Source of the DNA: Angomonas deanei
Taxonomy: Eukaryota > Euglenozoa > Kinetoplastea > Trypanosomatida > Trypanosomatidae
DNA: 64,000 nt
Direction: 5' to 3'
Assembly: GCA_903995115.1 (NCBI GenBank)
Contig: LR877164.1
Location: 434,001 to 498,000, forward strand
The translations under genes and the position numbers were made by a program. Below, piece after piece: positions 9,399 through 18,771 of the stretch (position 1 is the first letter of the stretch; every line of letters begins with the position of its first letter). Below the pieces are notes generated by a model. That model made no database searches. It was not told the DNA's origin and saw nothing but the letters and a program-made list of their open reading frames with translations.

Positions 9399-12275
9399 AT
9401 GTCAGAGGAGCTACCGTCCCTAAAAGATGTAGAGGAACTATCACCGTCGGATGTCAATGTCACGGACGCGATTGATCTTTCGTGCAGGACAGTCGTTGTA
9501 CGGATGGGAGAGCGACTAGGGGAGTTCGCCATCGAGTTTGACGGTGACATGAGCGCCCAAGTGCATGTAAATAAGTGGCAGCTCTTTGTTTACGAGGTGA
9601 ACCCCAATGACATTGCCGATAATAGTAAAAACTTGGATAACGAAACGTTTAGTCCTCTGGAGCAAACAGGTACGGAAGTCACGTTTAATTCCATTTTAGA
9701 GCCCAGTAAGAATAGTAAAATTGTAAAGTTAGCCCCCGGAAAGGTGTATCGATGCGGTACCCGTTTCCACACTGACAGGTGGAGTGCGTGGTCTGCCCCT
9801 GTGATGACGTCGTCCTTCCACAGTGTGGTGGTGCACCCGTCTGATATCGGCGAGGATTCCATCCGGCTGTGTTGGGGACGAGCGGCGGAACGTTTTTTGG
9901 AGGGTTGCGCGGCCGAGCTGGATTCTCTTTCCACCAAGGCAGTGGGCGACATCGCCAAGTTCCAGCTGCGCGTCACACGTCAACGAGACAATGTGCGCGA
10001 GTTCGACGAGGAGTTTGACTCCTCCGTTCGCTCCGTCACTGTTCACAGTTTGATTCCTGGTACCGCCTACGTGGTGGAGATGCGCTACGAAAGTTTGCTC
10101 CAAACGTTTTTCAACTGGAGTGAGGTACTGCGCTTCTACACGGATGCCCCCATGTACGTGGAACTACTCTCTCGGGGGGAGGACGTCTTTTCCATTTCGT
10201 GGCGCCGGGAGGACCTCCCTCCAGACACCATCGGCTACCGACTGCCCACCACGGAGGTGTTGTTTTACGAGTTGCATATTGACGGAGAGGGCTCTAGCGG
10301 GACCTCCATTGAGATCCCAGCGAAGGACAGTACGTACCGCGCCACGCAGCTCTTCCCCGGCGGGGAGTACAGCGTTTACCTCCGGTGTCTCACCAAAGAC
10401 GGCAGGTGGGGAGGGCGGTCGCGTGTGCTGGAGGTGCGGACGGCCTGCATACCGGATCTGGAGCTGCTGAGCGTGGGGGAGTCCTTCCTCACGGTTCGCT
10501 GGGTGCGGCGGGTGGACGAGCCCGGGGAGACCCGACTCGAGTACGAATTATACGAGCTGAGAGGCGGGTACCGACACGGCATGAGCCTGACAGGCAGCAC
10601 AGAGGTGGACACTGGCAAAAAGTACTTCACCGTGAGTGATCTTTCCCCTTCCACAGAGTATAGTGTGTCCGTGCGGCTGTACGTGGATGGGGAGTGGGGG
10701 CGGTGGACGGAGCCCAAGTCCTTCTTCACCAACTCGAAACCAGCGCTGACCCTCCTCGAACGAGGGGAGGACTTCTTCACCGTCAAGTGGCCAAAAGTAG
10801 ATGGGGCCTCGTCGAAGACGGCCGCCCCGCAATATAATATTGTGGTGAAGAAGCGGAACGAGAACGGGCCACACAGTGTTATTTTAGATCAGAATGTTAC
10901 CCCCGATAGCAATCCAGGGTTTCGAGTCAACAACTTGGACACGGATGGGGTGTACGAAATGACCTGCCGCGTGCTGCAGGTGGACGACCTCACGCATACG
11001 CAGCTATGGGGTGACTACTCACCACCCCTCACCGTTCGCACACTGAGGCCGGTTGCGGTGGAGGTGTGGGATCTGGGAGAGGACTTTGTACACGTGGTGT
11101 GGAAGCATGGCTTGACCGACAGGGGCGATTCCCAGGCCAACCAAAACTGGAGAATTCTCAAGTACGAAGTGGTCGTGGGGTGCATGGATACGCAGGAGGA
11201 TGAGATACTGCATCGAGAGGTGCTGGACACCAATTACCTCATTAAGAATCTACGTCCCTCCTTCACGTACATTATTTCTGTCCGTGCGTTCAGTGAAAGG
11301 CACCAGTGGGGTGTTTGGAGTAAAGTCACGGTGCGCACCTTCGCCCCTGTGCGGACCTCCATTCACGAAATCGGGGAGGATTACGTGCGCCTCATGTGGC
11401 ACCGACGCAACACTTCCCAAGAAACGGAAAGCACAGAGACCATTTCGGCCGCCAACTATGTATCCCAATACTCCATTCTTGTATTTTCAGTCAGCGACAC
11501 AGAAGAAGACAACGTGGCAGACGACGTGAGCGGGTACCCGCGCGGCGGGAGCGCCAGAGTCGTGCGACGCATGACAGTCCCCAGTTATCACTCCTCCCTG
11601 CTGATCAACAACTTGCTTCCCAACCTCAAGTACGAGGCGGTCGTGCAGGCCTCCACCGAGTCTGGTAAGTGGGGCCTCTGGAGTACCCCCCTGCACTTCC
11701 GAACCAACTCACAGGTAACGATACCTGTTGACAACCTCAGCATTGGTGAAAACTATGTCAACCTGGAGTGGGAGCGAACAGCCGCCCCAGCGTCTAGCGA
11801 GGAGAATGTCCAGGTGGGGGACCTCACCATTGTTGCCCAGCAGTTGAGGATTCGCGGTGTGCAGGGGAGCGCCTTCTCCAAGGACTACAACTTGAAGGCG
11901 GAAGACCGCACACTGAAAGTGGATGGACTCTCACCCGCCACGGCATACTCTGTCTGCATACGGGTGTGCGGCAAGAGCGGACTGTGGGGCCTCTGGAGTC
12001 AGCCGATCCACGTGCTGACCCGCGGCACTATTCTTACCAAGACGGTGGAGGTGGCGGAGAATTATATTATCACCGCCTGGGAGCGGGCCAAGGTACCCAA
12101 CCCCAACCGCTACCCCACCGGTAGAGGTGTCGTGACCACGTACCATTTGCGTGTTTACAACCAGGAAGGAACCCATACGGAGACGTTTCTTGGCGATGGC
12201 GACTGCCCCTTACCGCGTCTCCAATCTCAAACCCGACACCTACTACTGCGTCGAGCTGAAGGCCAACTACAATGA
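9399..12275 (+). CDS. FN3 array protein, segment 1 (modules 1-9)
   Basis: The ATG at 9399 is the likely start; the N-terminus is polar (MSEELPSLKDVEELSPSDV) with no signal peptide. Eight complete modules and the first half of module 9 are read here. The clearest W-G-x-W boxes are EWGRWT, QWGVWS, KWGLWS and LWGLWS. Module 9 leaves this frame: its tyrosine-corner strand YRVSNLKPDTYY is found in the +1 frame from 12211. The last about 22 codons before TGA 12273-12275 are therefore out of frame. The natural join is CCC (12207-12209), T12210 skipped, TAC. Confidence 0.8.
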   Translation: MSEELPSLKDVEELSPSDVNVTDAIDLSCRTVVVRMGERLGEFAIEFDGDMSAQVHVNKWQLFVYEVNPNDIADNSKNLDNETFSPLEQTGTEVTFNSILEPSKNSKIVKLAPGKVYRCGTRFHTDRWSAWSAPVMTSSFHSVVVHPSDIGEDSIRLCWGRAAERFLEGCAAELDSLSTKAVGDIAKFQLRVTRQRDNVREFDEEFDSSVRSVTVHSLIPGTAYVVEMRYESLLQTFFNWSEVLRFYTDAPMYVELLSRGEDVFSISWRREDLPPDTIGYRLPTTEVLFYELHIDGEGSSGTSIEIPAKDSTYRATQLFPGGEYSVYLRCLTKDGRWGGRSRVLEVRTACIPDLELLSVGESFLTVRWVRRVDEPGETRLEYELYELRGGYRHGMSLTGSTEVDTGKKYFTVSDLSPSTEYSVSVRLYVDGEWGRWTEPKSFFTNSKPALTLLERGEDFFTVKWPKVDGASSKTAAPQYNIVVKKRNENGPHSVILDQNVTPDSNPGFRVNNLDTDGVYEMTCRVLQVDDLTHTQLWGDYSPPLTVRTLRPVAVEVWDLGEDFVHVVWKHGLTDRGDSQANQNWRILKYEVVVGCMDTQEDEILHREVLDTNYLIKNLRPSFTYIISVRAFSERHQWGVWSKVTVRTFAPVRTSIHEIGEDYVRLMWHRRNTSQETESTETISAANYVSQYSILVFSVSDTEEDNVADDVSGYPRGGSARVVRRMTVPSYHSSLLINNLLPNLKYEAVVQASTESGKWGLWSTPLHFRTNSQVTIPVDNLSIGENYVNLEWERTAAPASSEENVQVGDLTIVAQQLRIRGVQGSAFSKDYNLKAEDRTLKVDGLSPATAYSVCIRVCGKSGLWGLWSQPIHVLTRGTILTKTVEVAENYIITAWERAKVPNPNRYPTGRGVVTTYHLRVYNQEGTHTETFLGDGDCPLPRLQSQTRHLLLRRAEGQLQ

Positions 12276-15225
12276 CGAGGAGTGGGGTCAGTGGAGCACA
12301 CCGATGTGGTGCCTCACGATGCCATCCATGCACATTAAAGCACAGCTCATCTCGGAGGAGTTCTGTCGCCTTTCCATCACCCGCGCCGCCCAACAGCATC
12401 GCTTACCAGAGGACGACGGCAACAAACCGTCGGAGGACAAGATTGTGTCTTTTGGACAATTGCGTTCCCACCTCATACTGTGTGTCACCGCCCCGATTCT
12501 AACCCGTACGCCACACTCCACGAGCGGGGCGACGGTCGCGAAGCATCACAACTCTGCATTACCCCCTGATGCGGCGGAGCATCGGCTCATATACCAGACG
12601 GAGATTATCAGCACCAGCGCGGAGACCGAACACGTCGTACCAAACCTCAAGTCCAATACGGTGTACAGTGTCTCCGTGCGGTCCAAGCTCCCGAACGGAA
12701 ATTGGGGTATGTGGGCCCCGTCCATGATGTTCATTACGGTGCCGACCACCTGCTTGGTGTACAATGACATTGGGGAGAACTTTATCCGGGTGGAGTGGAA
12801 GCGAAACCCGCAGCACATACCGCCTCAGATATCCGGTTCAGTCGTCCAGGGACTGGGGACGATCAGCGCCTCTAGGGTGCGGGTGCGCGAGGTGGGCGGT
12901 GCCTTCCAAGAAACGTACGCCGTGGAGAACTCTCTGCGAACGATGCGGATAGACAATCTCCAGCCAGCCACCACTTATGCGATTGCGGTACAGACATATA
13001 ACGATAATTTCAACTGGGGTGTGTGGAGCGACGAAAGTTTTGCCCGCACGGTACCTGGCCTGCACATTGACATACAGCACGTCTCCGAGGATGCACTTTG
13101 GGTAGCGTGGGCGAGACGGACCGATGTACAGGACCTGCCAGACACGAACACGGCCCTCAATGTGAACGTCACGACAATGGCGTATGAAGTGTGCCTGACC
13201 GGCGCCGGAAATTTTCGCTATGCCCGAGAGCTCGAGACCGACTCGTTGTTCTTTAGAGGGTTACAGCCGGACTCCGTGTACACGATACACGTGCGGGTGC
13301 AGTTCATGGAGACGGAGGAATGGGGGCTGTGGTCGTCCCTCACGTTCCGCACGAAACCAACCCTGCGCGTGACATTTGGCAATATTGGAGAACACTTTGC
13401 CGTTCTGGAGTGGCGACGTCACTTGTCAAAACCGACAGAAGATGGCATTCATCCCTCCACTATCGTCGATACGGAAGATATCGTGCTGCAATACCGATTT
13501 CGGGTGCAGCGCGTCGGGGACGACACGGCGAAGGTGTACAACCTCAACCCCAACTTGAGCAGTTTCCGCCTCGGCAACTTGCAGCCCTCCTCCGAGTTCC
13601 GGGTGTGGGTGTGTGCGTGCGGCTACGAGGGCGTCTGGGGCTGCTGGAGCGAAGAGTCGAGGGTACGCACCATCCCCAAATTGGAGCTCGATGTGCTCGA
13701 TATCGGAGAGGATTACGTCCGTGTGACGTGGAAGCGCGGCAAGTGGAACGGCCAGTGCCTGGAGCCCTCCGACGACGTGGAGGTGCGGCAGGTGGATGGG
13801 GCCGTCAGCGGCTATCAGGTCCGTGTACTGGACGACAACGGCGAAGTCGTCTCGACCCAGAACACGTCGTTTAGGGAGACGGTCTGCGTCGTGGCGGGAC
13901 TCAAATTGCGGTCGATTTACAGTGTGGAGGTCGCCGCAAAAGACACGTACAATCTGTGGGGACTGTGGAGTGACACACGGCGGTTTTTAACCCTTCAAGC
14001 GGTGAAGACACGATTGCTGCGTATTGGCGAGTGCTTCGTCGATGTCGAATGGTACCGCAGGGGAGACCCCGTGGGCAATAAACCAAGCACCATCCGACGC
14101 AGCAAGACAAACTCCAACTTTTACTACAACCAAGACGAAGAAGAGAGCGACAAGGCCATTTCCCTGTTGGACAACATACCCGATGATGTGATTCAAGAAG
14201 AGGACACCATTAGCCAGTGGCACGTTCGGGTGCAGTCCCCATCCGGGAGCGATGTGGCCGTGTTCTACGCCGACCCCACGGAGTGCTCCCGCAGAGTAGA
14301 AAACCTTTCCCCCAACTGCCCTTATAAAATATCCGTCCGCGCCATGAACAAGGCAAAAGAGTGGGGCCACTGGAGTCGCCTCGTCGACGTGAGCACCTAC
14401 CCGCTGCTTCAGGTGAGCCTCGATACGAGGGGCGAAACCTATCTACAAATATCGTGGAAGAGGGAGGACTGGACCAGCTCGCTCGATGCGAAACGTGAGA
14501 AAGACTTCATTTGTTTCCCCGACATTTCCGACGCGCACAACTATTATGTCAATATCAAACCACTGCCAGGCGAATCGCCCTTTGACGAGGCGGATGAGCC
14601 GCTGCCGGATGGCTCCCGCGGTTATGAAACGACGCAACCCTCTATCCGTGTGGGCAACTTGCGCCCCGGCACCCGGTATGAGGTGGTCGTCTGCGAGCAG
14701 CTGATCGACGACGAGGATGAGTTCATCCCCTTCACGTACGGTAAAGAGTCCAGCGCGGCGGTGTATGAGACCGTGGCGGCCATTCACGTACGGCCGGTAG
14801 AGATTGGAGAGGATTACTGTCTGCTGGAGTGGAGTCGGGTCGAGAGCCGCCATCAGGAAACCGACGAGCCCAGTCCGGAGGATGCCCCACCAAAGGAAGA
14901 GTCCGAGTACGAGGTACGCATCCGTCGACTACAGGAGGACGGAATCAGCCCCTACCAAACCTCCCCGTCAACCGACACCATACACTCCGTTACGTCCGCC
15001 AACTGCCAGCTGCTCGTGAACAGTCTCTCCCCCAGCGCCATCTACGAAGTGAGTGTGCGCGCCAAGGGAGAGCGTGACACCTGGGGTCCGTGGTGCAGTC
15101 CCACGAAACTACTCACTCAAAGTCGGCTGCAGTTGACGGTAGATGCGGTACTGGAGACGACCGTCATCGTGTCGTGGAAGCGTCCCCTTCCCGCGTGGGC
15201 GGAGAATGGCCAAGGAAAGGGATAA
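12151..15225 (+). CDS. FN3 array protein, segment 2 (end of module 9 to start of module 18)
   Basis: The left edge is not a real start: module homology says this frame is entered at about 12211. It carries the end of module 9 (EWGQWS) and modules 10-17, with boxes NWGMWA, NWGVWS, EWGLWS, VWGCWS, LWGLWS, EWGHWS and TWGPWC. Module 16 lacks the box. Module 18 opens with VIVSWKRPLPAW and the frame ends at TAA 15223-15225. Skipping T15223 continues as AAT TCC GGT in the next frame; the purine run GGAAAGGG just before makes an indel in the run an equal explanation. Confidence 0.8.
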   Translation: MFTTRKEPIRRRFLAMATAPYRVSNLKPDTYYCVELKANYNDEEWGQWSTPMWCLTMPSMHIKAQLISEEFCRLSITRAAQQHRLPEDDGNKPSEDKIVSFGQLRSHLILCVTAPILTRTPHSTSGATVAKHHNSALPPDAAEHRLIYQTEIISTSAETEHVVPNLKSNTVYSVSVRSKLPNGNWGMWAPSMMFITVPTTCLVYNDIGENFIRVEWKRNPQHIPPQISGSVVQGLGTISASRVRVREVGGAFQETYAVENSLRTMRIDNLQPATTYAIAVQTYNDNFNWGVWSDESFARTVPGLHIDIQHVSEDALWVAWARRTDVQDLPDTNTALNVNVTTMAYEVCLTGAGNFRYARELETDSLFFRGLQPDSVYTIHVRVQFMETEEWGLWSSLTFRTKPTLRVTFGNIGEHFAVLEWRRHLSKPTEDGIHPSTIVDTEDIVLQYRFRVQRVGDDTAKVYNLNPNLSSFRLGNLQPSSEFRVWVCACGYEGVWGCWSEESRVRTIPKLELDVLDIGEDYVRVTWKRGKWNGQCLEPSDDVEVRQVDGAVSGYQVRVLDDNGEVVSTQNTSFRETVCVVAGLKLRSIYSVEVAAKDTYNLWGLWSDTRRFLTLQAVKTRLLRIGECFVDVEWYRRGDPVGNKPSTIRRSKTNSNFYYNQDEEESDKAISLLDNIPDDVIQEEDTISQWHVRVQSPSGSDVAVFYADPTECSRRVENLSPNCPYKISVRAMNKAKEWGHWSRLVDVSTYPLLQVSLDTRGETYLQISWKREDWTSSLDAKREKDFICFPDISDAHNYYVNIKPLPGESPFDEADEPLPDGSRGYETTQPSIRVGNLRPGTRYEVVVCEQLIDDEDEFIPFTYGKESSAAVYETVAAIHVRPVEIGEDYCLLEWSRVESRHQETDEPSPEDAPPKEESEYEVRIRRLQEDGISPYQTSPSTDTIHSVTSANCQLLVNSLSPSAIYEVSVRAKGERDTWGPWCSPTKLLTQSRLQLTVDAVLETTVIVSWKRPLPAWAENGQGKG

Positions 15226-16579
15226 TTCCGGTGTCGCCTTTATCGAGGCGGAGACGGACACGCATTTGGAATCTTCTAAAAGCGCCCTCCGCGATGTCCT
15301 CTTTGGCGACAATACCATCCAAGACTATGAACTGGTGGTGGAGGGCGTTTCGTGCTCCTACAAGGAAACGTATACATTCTACAAGGAACAGCTCACCGCG
15401 AAGCTCACCAAATTGTCCCACAACGCACTCTATACGATTTGCGTCCGTTCCTTGAGTATGAAGCAGCATTGGTCGGTGTTCTCCAACAAGACTTGTGTCC
15501 TGACACTGGGGGCACTACAACTCAGCACCAAGTGCGTCACAGAGAACATTGCCGTCTTGCGATGGACACGTGCGCTGTCTGATCTCAAGTCTTTCAGCGC
15601 CATCCTGAAGGCCAGTCAGAAGGAGGTGGAGCGACTGTGCGAGGAGCGGGAGAAGAAGGAACTATTCGAACTGAAACGACGAGTACAGGAGGACGAAAGC
15701 GCTGGCGCCGAGCTGGAGGACCAGGAGTCCAGAAATGCGCAAAACGCCCTGCTCCGACGAGAGGCACTGCAGCACCTAGAATCAGAGAACATTGTACTGG
15801 GCGACGCGTCAAAAGTGTCCGCCTACCACTTTCGAATGAGCAGCGAGAGTTGCACTTCGTTTCCCATTATCGACAATGTCGACACCATCATGCTAGAAAA
15901 CAAGGGTAGCACGAATCAGCTGAAAAAGAGCGAACGGAGAAAAGCGGGCAAAAAGGGAGTGGATGACTTTGACCATACTCTGAACGGCACCGTTTTCACC
16001 CTATTGCAAAAGAGTAACTATTTGGTCGATGTCTCATTGAAGTCCCGCGTGGATGAAATTGTTATCCGAAACTTATCCCCCAACGCCACGTTTTCTTTTG
16101 AGCTCTGCTCACGGTTAAAACACGTGAATGGAGAAGAATGGCAGGCTTGGAGCGAGCGGGAAACTTTCCAGACCTTGTATCCCCTGTACATCAGCCAAAA
16201 GTATTTCCACGAAGGCTGTGTGGAACTGTTTTGGAATCGTTTCTGCAATGACGAACTGCACGTCCAGTTGGTGACACTGAATGAGCGCTTGAGTGAACTG
16301 CGGTCCTCCCTAAAGGGCGTGACCCTGTACAATATTGAAGAAAAACGAGACGCGCTAACGGAGGAAGAATACAGTCGTTACAAGACCTACATTGACGAGC
16401 TTTCCGCCGTGGAGGCGGAGAGTGCCTCCTGCAAAGAGGCGCTGATGGCGCAGTTCAAGGGTGTGTTGGTTCACCCAGACACCCCTATCAAAGGGTACCA
16501 TCTCCGTGCCGTGCACGAAAGTGGTACATTCACAGACGTCTACATTCGGAACGAAAAGAATGTCTTTACCACACGGTGA
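15143..16579 (+). CDS. FN3 array protein, segment 3 (modules 18-20)
   Basis: This frame is entered near 15223 and reads the rest of module 18, all of module 19 and the first part of module 20. Modules 19 and 20 are the most divergent of the array: both have long charged helical insertions, about 15600-15780 and 16260-16450, rich in E, K and R and probably coiled coil, between the C strand and the tyrosine-corner strand. The frame stops at TGA 16577-16579, and module 20 resumes with VNALEGNCMY in the -1 frame from GTG 16576. Confidence 0.75.
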   Translation: MRYWRRPSSCRGSVPFPRGRRMAKERDNSGVAFIEAETDTHLESSKSALRDVLFGDNTIQDYELVVEGVSCSYKETYTFYKEQLTAKLTKLSHNALYTICVRSLSMKQHWSVFSNKTCVLTLGALQLSTKCVTENIAVLRWTRALSDLKSFSAILKASQKEVERLCEEREKKELFELKRRVQEDESAGAELEDQESRNAQNALLRREALQHLESENIVLGDASKVSAYHFRMSSESCTSFPIIDNVDTIMLENKGSTNQLKKSERRKAGKKGVDDFDHTLNGTVFTLLQKSNYLVDVSLKSRVDEIVIRNLSPNATFSFELCSRLKHVNGEEWQAWSERETFQTLYPLYISQKYFHEGCVELFWNRFCNDELHVQLVTLNERLSELRSSLKGVTLYNIEEKRDALTEEEYSRYKTYIDELSAVEAESASCKEALMAQFKGVLVHPDTPIKGYHLRAVHESGTFTDVYIRNEKNVFTTR

Positions 16580-18771
16580 ACGCGTTAGAGGGCAATTGCA
16601 TGTATGCGTTTCTTCTCTGTCCCGACTACGGCAATGGGCTGTGGGGTTGCTGGACCGGCGCGGTCAAGGTACTGACCCCCAACACACTCCAAGTGAACAT
16701 CAAGCACGCCGCGGAAAGTTACGTGGATGTGGAGTGGCGACGGCTATCCAACAAGCGTGTGCCGCTAGTCGACCGAGGGGACACCGTTACCCTGGAACAG
16801 GTACTGACAGGTGAACGGCGGTATCAGCTGCACTTCATCGTGGAAAACATTATGGAATCCATCAAAATGGAAGAAACAGTGGAGATTAGCGGGGACCAAC
16901 AATACCGGATAGGCAATTTGAAGGCAGACTCCAAGTGCTCCATCCGGGTGAGGGAGACCGATAGTAGAGGCGGCTGGGGAAGCTGGAGCGCAACGCGGAG
17001 TTGTACGACACTCCCCAAGATGGGAATCACAGCAGAGAAGATCAAGGAGTGTTCCGTGTTCCTGTCGTGGGACAGAGAGAGCGCGAGCAAAGCGTACGAC
17101 GACGATGTGCATGTTCTCCAGTTTAACACAGAGGCCTCCTTTTACTTCATTCGCCTTCAGGAGTTGAAGGACGCAGAGGAGGAAGACGCTGGCGGGAGAA
17201 GTGTGGCAAGCACCCGACTACCACCTTCGCCGGAAGACGACGACATCAATGCGAATGAGACGAAGCGGCTATCGGACACCGAAAATGAGAATGGAGCCTC
17301 CACCGCCGCCAGCGAGACGGACCCACCGTCCGACGACGATCAGGATTCCGTCGACCGCACACAGGAGGGTAGGCCAGACACCGCCCCACTCGTACAGGGA
17401 GAAGCCAAAAACACCGTAGACCCCAAAGACTTGACAGAATTTAGCGGCGTCGACGAGAGAGGATTGTACGTGTTGAAGAAGCGTTTCGAGTATGACACAC
17501 ACTCGTTTGAGATGACTGGCCTAAAGCCGGATACCATGTATCTGATCCAAGCGCTGGCGGTGTCGGACAGTTCCGACAACAGCGCCAAGTGGTGCGCCCC
17601 GCGTTACTTTCGAACACTGAAGCGAATGTTTGTGAATGTGGTGGGCGTCACCGAGTGTCACGTGGACGTTTCGTGGGGACGGGAAAACAATCAGACGGAG
17701 GGGACGTTTGTGTATGTCAGCGATTATGCGCCGCATTCCTACGTGCTGGATATCACCGCCCCCGGAGACTCCTCCTTTCATGTTACCAAGACGTTCGACA
17801 ATACCCAGCACTCCACGCGAATCGACAACCTGAACATGAATACAGACTACTGCATTAGAGTGTGTGGTAAGGAAGACGACGCGGCGTGGTCGGATGTGGT
17901 TGGTATCCGCACGTTGGGTCCGGTGCACGTGGAGCCCACCCTTGTGACACAGGACACGATCGTGGTGACGTGGACCAGGTTTACCGATGCCGCACGAATG
18001 CCGCCCACCATAACGAGTGACCCCTCCGCGGCCGGACAGCACATTTTGCGCCTCATCAGAACCAACGACGGCGGGGAGCGGGTCCTCCTCCGCGAGGAAC
18101 ACCTTCGCGACACCAACGTGTTCAAGGTGGCCGAACTCCAGCCAAACACCCCGTTTTACTTTGCCGTGCGTTCGACCGACAAGCACGGTGACTGGGGCCT
18201 GTGGACGGAGGAGTGCTGTGTGCGTACGTTGCCTGTGATGGAGCTGAAAAGTGACGTGGTGGGCGACCACTACGTCCAACTGCGCTGGGCGAAGGCTTCC
18301 CCGATGGAAAAGACACGAGAGTTGACCGTTGAGGAAAACGACGATAGCTCTTTTAGAGACGCACAAGGCCCATCGGGGTACACCATCAAGTACAGCACAA
18401 CGGAGAATGGCGATCCAATCGCGCGCGTCTCGGTACCCGGCGAGGAAACCTCTTTTCTGCTCGAAACGTTGGAGCCCTCCACGGAATACCACATATCCAT
18501 CCAACCCATCTACGAGGCGGGGGAGACGGTGCCTGGTATGTGGAGTAGTCCAATTGTGATTTCCACCACGGCGTCCGTGAAGGTTCATCTTCGTGACATT
18601 GGAGAGGATTGCTTCTCGATGGACTGGAAGCTGCCGCCGTTCGAGACCATCCCCAATTTTCCCGAACGTGTGGTGTGCTATGAGATACTGGTGAGGAGGG
18701 TCACCGTGGAGGGAAAAGGACGTCGCGGACCCCTCGTCGGACCAACTCTACTACGCGTCCCCGAACGATAG
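16576..18771 (+). CDS. FN3 array protein, segment 4 (end of module 20 to module 26)
   Basis: GTG 16576 is a valine inside the tyrosine-corner strand of module 20, not an initiation codon. The frame includes modules 21-25 and the first half of 26. Module 22 carries a long acidic, low-complexity insert (about 17160-17420). Boxes seen are LWGCWT, GWGSWS and DWGLWT; modules 22 and 23 have degenerate forms. Module 26 changes frame at GGA AAA G GAC (18712-18721): the following strand YSIQNLLSSSEY is read in +1, so the last about 17 codons to TAG 18769-18771 are out of frame. Confidence 0.78.
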   Translation: MNALEGNCMYAFLLCPDYGNGLWGCWTGAVKVLTPNTLQVNIKHAAESYVDVEWRRLSNKRVPLVDRGDTVTLEQVLTGERRYQLHFIVENIMESIKMEETVEISGDQQYRIGNLKADSKCSIRVRETDSRGGWGSWSATRSCTTLPKMGITAEKIKECSVFLSWDRESASKAYDDDVHVLQFNTEASFYFIRLQELKDAEEEDAGGRSVASTRLPPSPEDDDINANETKRLSDTENENGASTAASETDPPSDDDQDSVDRTQEGRPDTAPLVQGEAKNTVDPKDLTEFSGVDERGLYVLKKRFEYDTHSFEMTGLKPDTMYLIQALAVSDSSDNSAKWCAPRYFRTLKRMFVNVVGVTECHVDVSWGRENNQTEGTFVYVSDYAPHSYVLDITAPGDSSFHVTKTFDNTQHSTRIDNLNMNTDYCIRVCGKEDDAAWSDVVGIRTLGPVHVEPTLVTQDTIVVTWTRFTDAARMPPTITSDPSAAGQHILRLIRTNDGGERVLLREEHLRDTNVFKVAELQPNTPFYFAVRSTDKHGDWGLWTEECCVRTLPVMELKSDVVGDHYVQLRWAKASPMEKTRELTVEENDDSSFRDAQGPSGYTIKYSTTENGDPIARVSVPGEETSFLLETLEPSTEYHISIQPIYEAGETVPGMWSSPIVISTTASVKVHLRDIGEDCFSMDWKLPPFETIPNFPERVVCYEILVRRVTVEGKGRRGPLVGPTLLRVPER

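Noticed and set aside
17521-18588. A minus-strand open frame of about 355 codons
   Set aside because: It is antisense to FN3 modules 22-26, whose homology is clear on the + strand. It has no recognisable domain and is rich in H, R and G from reversed codon bias.
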